From the NCBI GenBank assembly GCA_015680685.1, contig MNCI01026966.1:248902-312901 (forward strand): DNA of 64,000 bases, read 5' to 3'. Origin of the DNA: Gnetum montanum. Its lineage: Eukaryota > Streptophyta > Gnetopsida > Gnetales > Gnetaceae. Within the stretch, counting starts at the first letter, position 1, and each line of letters starts with the position of its first letter. The notes below the pieces were generated by a model, which saw nothing but the letters and a program-made list of their open reading frames with translations, ran no database searches and had not been told where the DNA came from. The translations under genes were made by a program, and so were the position numbers. This document shows positions 22,081-34,849 of this stretch, in pieces.

Positions 22081-23514
22081 ACATTTGATCAAAAAAAGTA
22101 CATAATAATGATTACATATTGCATTAGATTCCACATAAAGATATAGGATGAATGATGAAAGGCTTTCTGAAAAATGATAAGCTAGAGTGGATACAAAAAA
22201 TAACTTATTAAAATTTTTTTAGAAAGTTTAGATGCTTTTCAGAAAATGATATTATGTGAGGATGATATTGAACAACCTTTTTGGCCAAGAAATATTTAAC
22301 AGAATATTATGGAACCAAAATTAGACATTGGTAGATCTCAAGTGGAGGAATAGAAATTTGTGTATGTTGGATTTAGAAATAAGAAGCTAAATATGTCATT
22401 TAATTCATTTTTAATATCAAAAATGAATAATGCTTTTGAATAGTCTACGAGATGAAAATGAAGTAGGCATTATATGGGTGGGTAGACCAAGAAATATTAA
22501 ATCAATGGAAGATATTATAAAGGAAAAATAGTTGGATTGTAAATGTATATATAATCCAAAAGGACATTAGGGCTACAATAGTACAATCTAGTTCAATGAT
22601 TTATGCAAGGATAAGCAAAACAAGAGATGAATAAAAGTGAAATTAAATAGGAATGCAAAGTTGACAATCAAAGACATGTTGTCGTAGAACACAAATGATA
22701 TTGCATAGGCTACATGTAAAGTTGCATATTATCAAATTAAAATATGACATTAGTTATCTTATCTTTGAGAATAAAATTCACATAATGTAGGATTTCTTTA
22801 TACTTTATGTTGAAGTCATATGAATATCTTTGTAAAAGAATCAAATTAAGTCTATTGGAGTTTCTAGTAATATGTACCTCAAAATATATAAGTACATACT
22901 TTAAGTTAAACTGAAATGAATTAATTTTTAATATGAATGTATATTGTACAATTGTAGATATCATAACATGTATACTATTACATTAATGATCATCAATTTC
23001 AAATATGGTAATTTTTATAATGATTACTACTCATTAATTAAAAAATAATATTTCTAAAAATTTTAAAAATAATGAGACATTCCAAATAAAATTAAAATAT
23101 TTCTAATTTAAGGTTGCATAATTTTTTGGCTCTTCTTCTTTAGTATCCTTTTAAGATTATGAGGGATTATCTTGTTCTATTTGTGAATTTTGGCCATGTA
23201 TTATTTCAAGAATAAATCTAGTCCAACATTGGTTGATCGTATGATCTTTCATTTCGTAGAAGTTGCAATATAATATTGAGTCTTGACCCTACCTTTGTCT
23301 TCTAGATTAATTCCATTTGTCTCTTCCTCTAGCTTAACTTCTTCTTGTATTTTGACTACCATTTTCTTCTTAGTTTATTTCTTAATCTCTACTTTGATCA
23401 TTGAATCTTTTTCTCCCTTTGAGTCTTCCTTTTCTACCTCTTTCTCATCGGTTAGTTATATAGGCTTAATCATCTTCACTATATTGTTTGTTATTCTTCA
23501 TAATTTACAAGGTT
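22081..23514. other. AT-rich stretch without recognisable gene
   Basis: The ORFs are short and rich in Asn, Ile and Lys, or in Ser, Thr and Phe. The part 22080-22700 may be the decayed tail of the DUF7869 fossil. Nothing else could be identified. Confidence 0.5.
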
Positions 23515-24080
23515 TTGACTTGAGCAACTAATTCATAAATAGTAAGTGTTCTAAAATCATTTCAAGGAATAATGTTTTCCATCATGTTTTCAAATCTTAG
23601 ATTTAAGTAAAGAGCATGAAAAACTTTCTACATATTTTGCTTGTTGGTATATCCATATCCATATTCATCTATTAATGTAAATTGTCATACATTCTAATAA
23701 AGAAGGCTTCAACAGTTTTATTTCTTTCAATTTTTAAGATATCAAATTTTTGTTCACATATTAATAGCTATAATTGTTGATTTTCCAAGATTCCATTGTA
23801 TTCTAATTGGAGATCATCCCATACTTCCTTGGTAATAGTATGAAAATTGTATCTACTAGAAATAGCTTGTGAGACACTAGACAATAGCATCATGAGAGCC
23901 AAATTGTTATGCTTCTTCTTTGATTTGTAATTTAATGAAATATTCAAAATCATTAATGAATTCAAAACATTTTTCAACTATTTTCCAACAGTCATTATGT
24001 TTGAGTAGGCCATGCATTATCCTTTTCCTAGGCTAAAATCTTTAAAACCATTGATGTTGATGGCCTATCTAGTTATGTTT
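23515..24080 (-). pseudogene. Ty1/copia-type gag fossil (UBN2-like)
   Basis: The open part 23977-23768 has LALMMLLSSVSQAISSRYNF and TKEVWDDLQLEYNGILENQQ, the T-KEAWD-L-x-x-YxG block of copia gag. Downstream, after a TAG, come EQKFDILKIERNKTVEAFFI, then ENMMENIIP and RTLTIYELVAQVK, matching the RFE...V...IE...LT-x-x-EL block. A start-side piece, NINGFKDFSL, lies near 24040. No protease, integrase or RT of this element is visible, so it is only a fragment. Confidence 0.75.
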
Positions 24081-24899
24081 TTACACATTTTTGTAGGTCA
24101 ACTTGGCACATTGATACAATGTGAAAGAATTTTAGGTAGTGAAAGAATTGCCTAATTATCTTCTATTTATAGAGAATAAAATTATAAAATTTTTATTTTT
24201 TTGAAATCTTAGGAATTTCTCTATAATTTTAAAAAAGTACTATAAAAAATTTTGGAAGCTAAAGTTATATTATGTTCTTTCCAATCTATTAAAAATCACA
24301 GTATTTCTAGTAGTGTGAATTTAAGAGATGATAACTTACAAGTTAATTTTTTATGCCAAAATTTTAACTAAATCTTTACACATATATTAACTTTTAAAGA
24401 AATATAATATCATATCAAATAGTTGTGTGTTGAGGAAGAACTAATCTAATCATTGGCCACTATTAAGTTTAGTAAAAATTTGAGATTTAGAAAATCTGAC
24501 AAATTATAGACCTAATTTCTTCCACAATATATGTTGAATTAAAATTTTAGCTACATGTAGCAACCTTTCTAAATTTATAAAAATTCTAAAATCACTGAAA
24601 AATATTTTGAAATGACTGATATATGATTAAAAGAGTGAATGTCCCCAATTCTAACCATTCAACTTCCAAGATTAAATAAATAATGATGAATGATGTTAAT
24701 GAATGCTGATGAATTCATGAAAGATTAATGAATTGATGATTAAATAGTCAAATTCATGCTAAATTTATATTGGTAATTATATGATACAAATTTCCAAAAT
24801 ATGCCTTGGATATATATATGTGATAAGTGAGACAAAGTTTACTAAAAATAATACAATATATCCCCAATTAAAAAAGAGCCTTAAAATTAACTATATCTA
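24081..24899. other. AT-rich stretch, nothing recognised
   Basis: Low-complexity AT-rich sequence without a conserved frame or repeat boundary that I can see. Confidence 0.5.
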
Positions 24900-26035
24900 T
24901 GGATTGGGGCTAGTCGTTGGATTTCAGGAGTCGAGTTTAACACTTTGTATGGGGAGTCGGCTGCAATGAACCATTGCCTAGTTTAGATTTACTCTTTTCT
25001 CCATGGTCACTGGCATCTAGATGTTACAGTGCAAAGCCTTTTTCATGGCCTTCAATGGCTTAATGGGGTTAAACTCTTTCCCTATCAGCCATCTGTCCCC
25101 TTTCATCTCATGCATGACCCATTTGAAGTCATTCAACGTTGCAATAAGTATTGGCACAAACAAGAGTCAGAAACATTTTGGATCCCTCTCTTCCAACTTA
25201 TTTGGAAACTTCCGACCCTCCCCAAAATTAAGCAGTTCCTTTGGTGTCTTCTCCACCATGGTCTACCTATTGGAAAACGTCTAGAATATCTGGGGATTCC
25301 TAATCCCAATTGCCCTCTATGTGGTGGACATGATGAATTTGTCCATGTATTTTGGCAATGTTCCTTTGCTCAACATGTGTGGCAGTGGGCTTCTAAAGCT
25401 TTTCCATCATACAAGCTATCTCAAGAGGATGTCATATTCGGATTCTTGAACATTACTTCTACTAATCTTAATTTTCTGTGGAAAGTTATTAGGCCTACTA
25501 TTTTATATTATATTTGGAAGCGAAGATGCAATGTTCTATTTCAAAATACAGAGTATTCTAACAAATGTTTGCTTACTAGGTTGGAGAAGTTACAGATATT
25601 TCACCTCACCTATTTTCAACTCACATCTCAAGCATCCAAGTTCAATCTGGACAGTCATCAATTGGTTCATCTGCTGCAGCTATGGGAAAGACCTGTGTGT
25701 TCCAGTTACACTTAGCATCATTAATCTCTGCAAGGAAGTTTTCCCTTTTTATTATGTGGAGTCACCATTAGAATTCTCTCTATCCTTAATTGAGAGCTCT
25801 TTGCCTCATCTAATTCTATGTCAATCTATTTTGTAACAAGCCAGTCTGTGCGAACATTTGGTTCTGCCTCAACTTGGGTTTCCTTCTCTAATACTTGTTT
25901 ATTTCTAAGGTGTTTCCCTAGTGTCATTCACGATGCTCTCAGTTTTCCCTTTCCTTTAACCCTATGACTTATTCAAGTTGTTGTAATTGATGCACCTTTA
26001 ATTTCAATAAAACTTCTTTTCAGGGTCCAACACAC
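24900..26035 (+). mobile_element. 5'-truncated LINE (non-LTR retrotransposon) tail
   Basis: Base composition changes sharply at about 24900. The body is the end of an ORF2 (see the entry at 25029) followed by about 300 bp of 3' UTR ending AATAAAACTTCTTTTCAGGG and a run of C near 26033-26040. There is no A tail and I could not find a target duplication. Truncation at the 5' side is usual for LINE copies. Confidence 0.7.
25029..25715 (+). pseudogene. C-terminus of a LINE ORF2 with zf-RVT domain
   Basis: This is a 228-codon frame. Residues about 55-130 contain WKLPTLPKIKQFLWCLLHHG, then RLEYLGIPNPNCPLCGGHDE and HVFWQCSFAQHVWQW. This is the zinc-binding domain found after the reverse transcriptase in plant L1-like elements (CPLC...H-x-x-x-x-C). 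The reverse transcriptase itself is missing, so the copy is truncated. The zf-RVT part is open, unlike most coding remains here, so this insertion may be fairly recent. The frame may start before the first ATG shown. Confidence 0.85.
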
Positions 26036-27529
26036 CCCCCCCAATAATGATGAAAATTTGGTATATTTTATTAAAATAGACTCCTATTATATAGTAAAAA
26101 TAAAAAATCATTGTCTTATACTCGAAAAATCCAACATAGTGATGGTGATGTAAGTTATTCTTATTTTTATGCTTATATTCACTTATGTGAGTTGTATGTT
26201 TGAATAATATGTTTATGTAAGGATTGCATGCTATCTCATGTTATTGTAGGTGAAAGTACCCCCTTTTACAAACCCACAATTCATGATTCTTTTCATTGGT
26301 TCCATCAAAAAGGATCTTAGTAAGTTTACACTAACTTACCTTTTTATTTTAAGCTTTAATACTACTAGAGGAGTTGGTGGGTCTTGTGCATTCAAGATTT
26401 ATGATTTTTATTTATGTTTTCCTAGACATAGAATATTTGATATTTTTTTTAGTGCTTGTTATTATTTGTGATCATGGTTACCATTCATCGATGTATGAAC
26501 TATGAACCTCTATGTACTTCAATAGACTATATTTTTATGGATTTTGATAGCTTAGTTTTAGTTTCTACTTATAGTAGTTAGGTATTTAAATCGATATCAT
26601 TACTAATAGTGCTATTGTTTAATCATGCAATAAAGATATAACATTTATGTATGTCTTACTTATAGTATTATAGTAGTGTAATACTAAAAATGAATAAATA
26701 TGCTAGGGGATATCTTATCCTAGGGCTATATTTATATTAATATTTATGGATATGTTCATATTTTGATGACATTAAATGTATTTTTATTAAAATAGCTTCA
26801 TGCATTTGATGATCATATTAAAATATACACATATATAGATTAATATCTAAATTGAATTATTATCATGCTTTTACTATATCATGTACATCATGTTATTCAT
26901 TTTTTATGCTTATGGCATCATGCAATTATTTCATTGTATTACATTTATACATTTTGTTACATATTCTACCTTCAAATCATGCATCATGTTGCACTTGTTA
27001 CACGTATATCATATTCTCAATTTCTATATATATTGATTTTCTTTTCCATTATGTGATCATGGATCTTATGTTTCTTTTTAATGATTCATTATTATTTATT
27101 TATCTCACATAGCATTTTATTTTTTCTTAATCCATTGGTATTTATCTCTTTCATTTTTTTTCATCTATTAAAATGACCATGATATGAGATCTAGGGGCTA
27201 AACCAACATAATATCTTCTTTTTATAGATTAGGTAGGAATGATGTTACACAATGATTGGTAGATGAGGTAGTCATTAATTCATTATATTATATGCTAATG
27301 AGATAAAATTGATAAAATAAATGTTATATGCCTTGATGTTTAAGAATTAAAGTAATATTGTTAAATCATAATTAAAGTACAATTGATATTCCTACTTGTT
27401 AGTCAACTTGACTAATACTCTTGAAAATAAATATACAACTATTTAGAACACTTAGATAATGGTAAATAATTGAGTGGTTAATAAACATGGCATGGCTACA
27501 AAAAAGAAAAAAAAACTAAGGATAGATGG
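26036..27529. other. AT-rich stretch without gene
   Basis: Long ATG-initiated frames (for example near 26852-27112) are rich in Tyr, Ile, Phe and His and look like chance ORFs in AT-rich DNA. No repeat boundary was recognised. Confidence 0.5.
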
Positions 27530-28511
27530 TGCAGGGGTATTGCACCTTGATAAACCCCCAATAGGATTGAATCCACAACTTCCAATTAGTTTTAGCTTAG
27601 AAAGTAAGAACAAAACATTAAAATAGAGAAAATATCCCTTATATTAAGATAAGTTTCAAAATACATATAAAATATAGAAAATATGAGGATCCAAGCTAAA
27701 CCCAACTCTCACAAGGATCTTAGAGGCCACACTTGTCCCCTCTCAATCCTCAATTGCTCATAATGGAGCCTAAGCTCAATACAAGACACCTATAAGAGAT
27801 TCTTCTAATCTCTCTCAAGTGCTCTTCCTTGCCTCTCACTCAACTTCCTTGCACAAGCTCTCTTCTTGCATAAGCTCTCCTCCATTAACTCTCACAAAAT
27901 TTCTCTCTTACTCATAGTCAAGGTTATGCTCTCTCTTTTCTCAACAATGGTGAATTACATCAATATTTATAAGCAGCTGCAAGGTAAAAATCCTAGAAAC
28001 CTTTTCTCAACTTAGCTTAAAGTTCTTTATATTTTTTCCAAGTATTTTAACCTTCTCCCCAGTTGTTTCCATCTTACTTTGACTATTTCTCGAATTGGAA
28101 TGGGAATTTTTAGAAGTTTCCTCACGCGTCTTAGTTGTCTCTAGCTTTTCTAAAAAATCTATTATGGAAGCCTTGCTTTTAGGAGAGATGTCTACTAATT
28201 TTGGTAGACGTCTACTCTAGTCTTGAGATGTCAACACTTTAAATGAGACATCTTAGGAGAGATGTTTATCTTTCTAGAAAGACATCTATCCTAAAGGTCC
28301 CAAGAATAAAAATGCTTATTTTGATGCCAAAAGCCTCTAGATGCCTCCAAACAAGTTTCCATAGATCATGGAACCTCCTAAACTCATCAAAATAAGTTAA
28401 AAACACCCCAAAACATTCCAAAATGTCCAAGAATCACCCTTAACAAAATCAACACAAAAAGACATATAGTATGTAGGGTAGAACAAGGGGATCAGAAGAG
28501 GAGTTCCTACA
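27530..28511 (-). repeat. 3' LTR of element F
   Basis: On the minus strand it starts TGTAGGAACTCC and ends ATACCCCTGCA. It aligns with 30324-31413. It contains TATAAATA on the minus strand (27964-27971) and repeated AGACATCT/AGATGTCT words around 28190-28290. Confidence 0.85.
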
Positions 28512-28540
28512 TCAACTCTTCCACCCTTAAAAAGATCATG
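28512..28540 (-). other. Polypurine tract of element F
   Basis: On the minus strand AAGGGTGGAAGAGTTGA directly precedes the LTR start TGTAGG. It differs from the tract shared by A, B and G. Confidence 0.6.
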
Positions 28541-29080
28541 CTTCATGACCTTTCACAAGCTAGATGTCTTCATACCCCCATGACTCAAGTCCATCATAAT
28601 AAGCATGACTCAATGCATTAAAAACATGAGAATAAATATCATTGGAGGTTTTGGTTTTGAGCTTTCCTTGCTCATGGGGGCTTGTCTTCATGTCCCATCA
28701 TGCTTCCTTCATCTGATCATCTTCTTGAAATGCTTTCCTTATATCCCCATGATGACTTAAACTTACAAAAGATAAAAAATAAGAAAAAGAAAAGGATTAG
28801 GCTTTCTTAATCCAACATCTTTTCTTTTCTTCTTTTTCCTCTTCTTCATCATCTTCTTCTTGATGTTTAGAAGACTACCACTTAGCTTCCTTTCAGAACC
28901 ACCATGTAGATTACCTTCATGCTACACTTTCATGTTACAACCAAGACAATCAAATCCATCAACAAACTTCATAAATTTATCATTTCTATAATCAATAGCA
29001 AACATCTCTAAAGTTTGAAAAAGCATATCATTATCAATGTCTTCACTTACATCAATAATGAACTTCTCACAATGGCTATT

Positions 29081-30112
29081 CTAATAGACAACATCATCAA
29101 GAAAATCATCATTATTAGTCTTTCTCTCACTAAAAATGGCATCAAAAGCCACAATATGGCTCTCAATATCATCACAATCACCACAATGATCATGATTCTC
29201 ATCATTATCATTAAACAAACCACTACGAAGTTGAACTGAAAAACTAGCATCCATCACACTAGCTTCAACATGAGAGACATTACTACCATTAACAAGGTCA
29301 AGCTGAATCTTACTTACCTCTTCATAGCTTATCCCATTCATCTTTAGTTCAACTTGATCTTCAATATGTGGCTTCCCAATCTCATCAAAGCTTGACGGTT
29401 CAAGATTCCAAATAGGAGTTCCCAATTCCAATGGCTTCTCCTCTTCAAAGGAATCATCAACAAGCTCTTCATTCCACTTTGGAGGTACCAAATCAAAGGG
29501 AAAACTTTCCTCCATGGCCTTAAAATCATATTCAACAAAAACAACATTAAAGAAATCATTCTTCCACATACCTTGGCTAGAAGACTCACCTCTCTCCCAT
29601 GAGATAGTCTCAACTTGACTTAGGATGTTCTTTCCCTTGCCATAATGTGTAGAAAAATTGTAAATGGAATGAGTATAATACCTTCTAGTGCTACCCTTGA
29701 TCCTCCTTGAAGAAGACCCTTGATCTTTTCCACTCTCTTGGCTTTGATCCTTTACCTCCCATGACTCATGAGGTAGGAACTCTCCTTGACCAACAACATA
29801 TACCATCTTGGACTTTAAAGATCTCTTGGTTCCTTTTATGAAGCTCTTGATTCCCTTCCTTAAAACCCTTGAGTATTGAACACTCCTTCATGCAATAAGA
29901 GATACTTAAGAACTCCTTTCCTCATTTATTTGTACTTCATTAGATCCTTCATCTTCCTTTCCTTCTTGATGGCTAGAAGATACTCTTACAATTCTTCTCA
30001 AAATATTTCCCATGTTAGTATTGAATTTCTCCATATACCTTTCTAATGTTTCTACAAAATCTTGATGCTTGTGGACCTTTACTTTGGAAAGAACTTGTTG
30101 CATGTCAAACAA
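29081..30112 (-). pseudogene. Unidentified protein of element F
   Basis: Two open parts, 30112-29906 (MFDMQQVLSKVKVHKHQDFV...) and 29806-29081 (241 codons), are in the same frame. They are separated by a TAA and a TGA with open sequence between them, so the original was one frame of more than 340 codons. The first part is likely helical and charged. The second is Ser/Glu/Asp-rich, then acidic with pairs such as PKWNEELVDDSF and GTPIWNLEPSSF, and ends in a His/Asp/Cys patch (NHDHCGDCDDIESH). I recognise no family. No zinc knuckle of standard spacing and no catalytic motif is visible. Confidence 0.55.
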
Positions 30113-30300
30113 AAAAGCTTTAGAGGAGTTCTTAAACTATTAAAGCTCTTATTTAAGCTCTTGACATGTCTTCTTCTTTGGAGTAATACCTAAAGCAACA
30201 AAATTGATATCCAAAAGAAAATACAAAAATATCCACAACAATGTTCCTTTCATTCAAAGAAAATGCCAAGCATCAACATATAAGTGTGGAAACCTCCAAA

Positions 30301-30317
30301 CCATTACTTTGATACCA
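30301..30317 (-). other. Primer-binding site of element F (Met-initiator type)
   Basis: On the minus strand this reads TGGTATCAAAGTAATGG, close to the common plant site TGGTATCAGAGCCATGG. It lies six bases beyond the LTR. Confidence 0.8.
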
Positions 30318-30323
30318 ATCTAG

Positions 30324-31413
30324 TGCAAGTGTCTTAAACCTTGATAATTCCCTAATAGGATCTAGTTCACAACTTCCAGAAAAATTTAACTAAGAAAGTA
30401 ACAACAACAAAATAAAATAGAGAAAATCTCCATTATATTATGATAATTCTCAAAATACATATAAAGTACAATAAAGATGAGGATCCAAGCTCAACTCATA
30501 ACTCTTCCAACAATATTAGAGGCCACACTTGTCCCATCTCAATCCTCAATTGGTTGAAATGGATCCAAAGCTCAAGAAAAGACACTTATAAGAGATTCTT
30601 CTAATCTCTCTCAAGTGCTCTTCCTTGCCTCTCACTTAACTTCCTTGCAAAATCTCTCCTTCCTTAACACTCACAAGATTTCTCTCCTACTCATGGTCAA
30701 GGTTATGCTCTCTCTTCTCTAAACAATGGTGAATTACATCAATATTTATAAGCAATTGGAAGGGAAAAATCCTAGAAACCTTTCCTCAACTCAACTTGAA
30801 GTTCTGTAGATGTTTCCCAAGTCTTCTCACCTTCTCCCTGGCTGTTTCCATCCTACTTTAGTTGTTTCCTAAATTGGAATGGAGATTTTAAGAAGTTTCC
30901 TTTTGCATCTAGGTCATCTCTAGCTTTGCTTGGATTTCTACTATGGAAACCTTCCTTTCAAGAGAGATGTGTACTATTTCTCATCAACATCTACTCCAGT
31001 CTTAAAAATTCTACAATTTAGGTGAGATGTCTTAGGGGAGACATCTATGTTTCTAAGGAGATGTCTATCTTGCAAGTTCCAAAAATAAAAATTCTCATTT
31101 TGATGCCAGAAGCTTATGAATGCCTCCAAACAAGTTTGCATAGACTGTGGAACCTCCTAAACTCATCCAAATAAGCCAAAAACATCCCAAAACATGTCAA
31201 AACATCCAAGAATCATCCCTAACAAAATTAATAGAAAATTACATGCCTCCAAGAAAGTTCCCATAGATTATGGAACTTTCTCAACTCATCAAAATAAGAA
31301 AAAAACACCCCAAAACATGCCAAAACTTCCAAGAATCATCCCCAACAAAATCAATAGAAAACAAAACACAGTAGATAGGGTATAACAAGGGGATAGGAAG
31401 AGGTGTCCCTACA
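30324..31413 (-). repeat. 5' LTR of element F, with an internal tandem duplication
   Basis: On the minus strand it starts TGTAGGGACACC and ends AAGACACTTGCA, with TATAAATA (30743-30750). It is about 108 bp longer than its partner, because about 31119-31240 and 31243-31365 are two copies of the same segment (TGCCTCCAA...AAAATNAATAGAAAA). Confidence 0.85.
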
Positions 31414-32391
31414 CAAATAAATAATAATAATATAAAGTTAAATAGACAAAATCAAATGAGTTAATATGAATGATAAAAATGATCAAATGGTAATAAAGAA
31501 ATCATAGAAGATAGAATTTTTATAAATACTTTTACTACAAGAAGTGTTGAATAGTCTAAATGGATAGTACATAAGAAATATTTTTCCTTATATAAAAAGA
31601 TTACTATCTATCTAAAGATTAAATATATTTTTGATGACAAGGATGTAGAAAATGGTAAAAAGTCTTTACATAACTTCAATTATGATGGATAATATGTAAT
31701 AGCATATAATTTTGTATCTTTCTTTACTTCAAACATTGATATTTCACCAAATCTTTATGTTGCTACTTTATTTTTTATATTTTAAGTTCAAACATGGATA
31801 TGGAAAATGATGTTATGACTAAGACCATCCTTCCTAGTAATGATTAATTTTTATATTTTGATTTTTTAAAGCATTTATTATAACACTCTACAGCTAAGTT
31901 ACTCAATGTAGTAACTTTTAAATTTCTTGGTAAGTATTTTATGTTAATCTCTTTTGATATGTTGAATCAAAGGTCAAAGAAAATAATATATAATTTATGT
32001 TAATATAAATTAATAGGCATACACTAGGTTTAACAATAATGTAGATAGTGATATATTATAGTGTAAGCTTGAGCACACTATGCATTTTCATGAAAATGTC
32101 ATATATTATATGATATATGAGTTAAATATCTCTTATTTATCTCATCCAACATTCATGATTACTAGTTAAATAATAATATCATAGTTTGAATGAATACCAT
32201 AAAATCAAGAAATTTTTATGTAGAAAATATTCATTAATTGGCTATCATGAAATAGTTTAAATCCTCAAATTTTTGAATTTAGTACTATTTAAATTCAAAC
32301 TTATCTTTTTATGTTAAAAGAATTATGTAATAATTGATGGGAATTTTTCCAACATTGGAAAAGCATGATGTGGTTTTGATTGAGAATTATT
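31414..32391. other. AT-rich stretch without gene
   Basis: Very AT-rich with short ORFs only. No repeat boundary or gene recognised. Confidence 0.5.
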
Positions 32392-33801
32392 TGTTACACC
32401 CAAAAACTTTGATTGTGGGCAAAATCAAAGATCGTGAGTGTAGAAATAGTTTTTTACCTTGAATCCCAAGGGCCTCCAAGAAAGAGGATTCAAGGTACCC
32501 TAGATGGTTTGGTTGATCACCCAAGGACTTAAAAAATGGAAATGGGAAAAGTAATATAAAATTGTAGATTCAAAAATAAAAATAAAAACATAATTAAATT
32601 TGGAATAAAATCTACACTAAAAATGAACTAACAAACTTTATTAAAAATTGCAAAAATTCTTAAAGTGTATAGTTCAAGGAGTATAGATTGTGTGCTCAAA
32701 TGCACAAGAAGCTTGTCTGATATGGAGCTTAAAGCCTATTGGAGCTAGAAGGTTGTGTTCTGTAGTTGAACTTCACGATCTAGGTACTTCCCAACCCCAA
32801 TTATTAAGAGCTTCTTACTAGTTCTCACTTAGATCTACAATTTTGCTAAAGGTGGCGTAAATGGTGGTGTTCAACTCTTACTACAATGGTACTATGCTAA
32901 GAGTCTCTGGTGCTCAAGTAGATACCAATGTGCTCCAATAGCCTTGAATATGCTAAAATGCTTAAGGTTGCAAAGGTTGTTAGGTTGCAAGGTTGCAAAA
33001 ATGTTTGTAACCTAAATGAATTGTTCAAGTTTGGCTTTTATAGGCTTTGAAATTATTGAATTTAGACTACAAATTTCTACCATGATTATTAATATATTGA
33101 TGCTATTTGTAGGCCATAATTCCTAACATAGTTAACCATTTATGAATGTTTTGATACTCAAGGGCTATCAAAATCACACCTGATACTAAAAATAGTAAGT
33201 AGATTTTTGTGACTACATTGGCTTGACCTCAACTATGTTGGTCTTGGAGAGCCACATTTTCATTGTTAGAATTTATTGGAAACTATGGTGACTACACTAG
33301 TCATGTGAAGATTGCTAAAAGTCTAAGATGACTATGCTGGCCATGTTGCAACTGCAAGAAATTGTAGTAGCCATGTTAGAAATTGTTGGGAAATGAAAAA
33401 TCCAAAATTTCCAATGTTGGTCTTGCAATATTCACATTGGCTTTTGTGATAACTACACTAGGAATTATTGGGAAATGGGAAACCCAACATCACCAACGTT
33501 AGGTATAAGTGATTCTAGCATGACTAAGGCTATACCTTGACAAAAACTGATGAAAATGCCAAATTTGATAGTTCCCAAGGCATTTTTAGGTTTCTAAAGC
33601 ACATATATAGAAATAACATTACTTTTTCCAGTTGGGAAGTGAGCGAGTAGCAACTTATGAGGCATTTGTAGCCTCAAAAAGTTAAAGTATGTAATATTGA
33701 AGCTCATGGGCCACAAACCTCATATTTACAATGAAATATTACCTCAAGTTGACTGATGAAGGTTTACAGGTTATAATATAAATTTTCTAGGTGGTGTTTC
33801 A
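32392..33801 (-). repeat. 3' LTR of element G
   Basis: On the minus strand it starts TGAAACACCACCTAGAAAA and ends TTTGGGTGTAACA. It contains the family box TACCCTAGATGGTTTGGTTG near 32474-32530. Motifs like GACTACACTAGTCATGT and ACTATGCTGGCCATGTT occur at 33220-33480. Its start and box match the A, B and D LTRs, though the body differs. Confidence 0.75.
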
Positions 33802-33820
33802 TTGGCTCCTCTTTGTTGTT
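33802..33820 (-). other. Polypurine tract of element G
   Basis: On the minus strand CAACAACAAAGAGGAGCCAA precedes the LTR start TGAAACACC. It is nearly the same as in A1 and B-minus. Confidence 0.75.
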
Positions 33821-34849
33821 GTTTGGAGGATTGACCTGAAAGATATCAAAAAATAATACCAAATGCCACTATCAATTCATCAACAACATTTCCTCTATGT
33901 GCTTGATCCTATAGTGTCAAACCATGTTGAAGACTACTTATGATAATGGAATAAGGTTATGATGAGGTGATAAAAGTTGAAGGTTATATTTGATCATAAG
34001 GAAATGGTCTTGAGGGTTAACAATGAGTTCCACTTGTTAACATCATGGATACAATTATGGCCATGAAATGTTGAATGATTACTAAGGCCTTTGTGCTTTG
34101 TGCTTTGAAGTGTTGGTTACTTGATAATGTTTTTGAGGAACCAACACCCCACTCCATGGTTTATTTGACCATTGGGCCCCTTCCTTAGCATGTTTGGAGC
34201 CACTAGTTTGTCCTTTGGTCTTCATCAGTTATTTGACCTCTTGGAAATTTTGCTTCCCCCACTTATTTTTCTTGTTGGGGGACAAAACCTTTATTGGATT
34301 TCATTTCCAAGGCTAAGTTTGATTTGATTTTTCCATTGAATGAGATGTGTTACATTCAACAGACTTAATGGTCGAGCATGACAAAGGAGATATCAAATGA
34401 CCATAATGCATGAATATCAAACATAGGTTACCATTGTCATTTAGGGCAAGCAAGGTCATAATGAGGCTATGGGATGGTTGCTTGAAGGGAAAATAATGGG
34501 AGTGATATGAAATAAGCACTCTTGGTGTGGAAGGACAAGAAAACCAAATCTTACACATTAAGGTCACATGATAACTTACCACCATAATGAGTTCCACCTT
34601 TGCGATGACTTTAGGATTCATCTTGCAAGTACAACTCTAAGAGAATAAGAAAACAAGATAAAGAAAACACATTTTTACAAGATGATATAGAAGGTCACAT
34701 GAGATAGTCAACAAACCAAGTCATCATAGATCATAATTATTACAAAGTTTTCTAGTCCACTTGTTGTGGAAAAAAGCAATTGAGAAAAGAATGTTGGCTT
34801 ACTTGTTATTGGTCACTATGGTTGTAGATGTTGATGTTGACACCTATTA
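33821..34849 (-). other. 3' non-coding part of element G
   Basis: The 102-codon frame 34621-34313 (MNPKVIAKVE...) has no recognisable domain. Words such as AGATGTGTTACATTCAACAGACTTAATGG echo the 3' region of B-minus (GTTGTGTTACATCAACCATGG near 46550). No other feature. Confidence 0.5.

Larger units (their letters stand above)
27530..31413 (-). mobile_element. Element F, short non-autonomous LTR retrotransposon
   Basis: Two LTRs (27530-28511 and 30324-31413) flank only 1.8 kb. The primer-binding site beside the right LTR is of the Met-initiator type, and a purine tract lies beside the left LTR, so F reads leftwards. The internal part codes for one broken protein without gag, protease, RT or integrase motifs. 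The size and lack of pol resemble small non-autonomous plant elements. The flanking five bases (GATGG and CAAAT) do not match, so either the target duplication has decayed or an end is misplaced. Confidence 0.85.

Noticed and set aside
26852-27112. 86-codon ORF with membrane-like character
   Set aside because: AT-rich chance ORF with overlapping alternatives and no motif or conservation evidence.
29015-29239. Plus-strand ORF overlapping the F protein
   Set aside because: It is antisense to the longer F frame and low in complexity (Ile/Asn/Thr).
33220-33480. Extension of the 188-bp tandem repeat into the LTR of G
   Set aside because: Similar words occur, but spacing is irregular and shorter, so I keep it as resemblance only.
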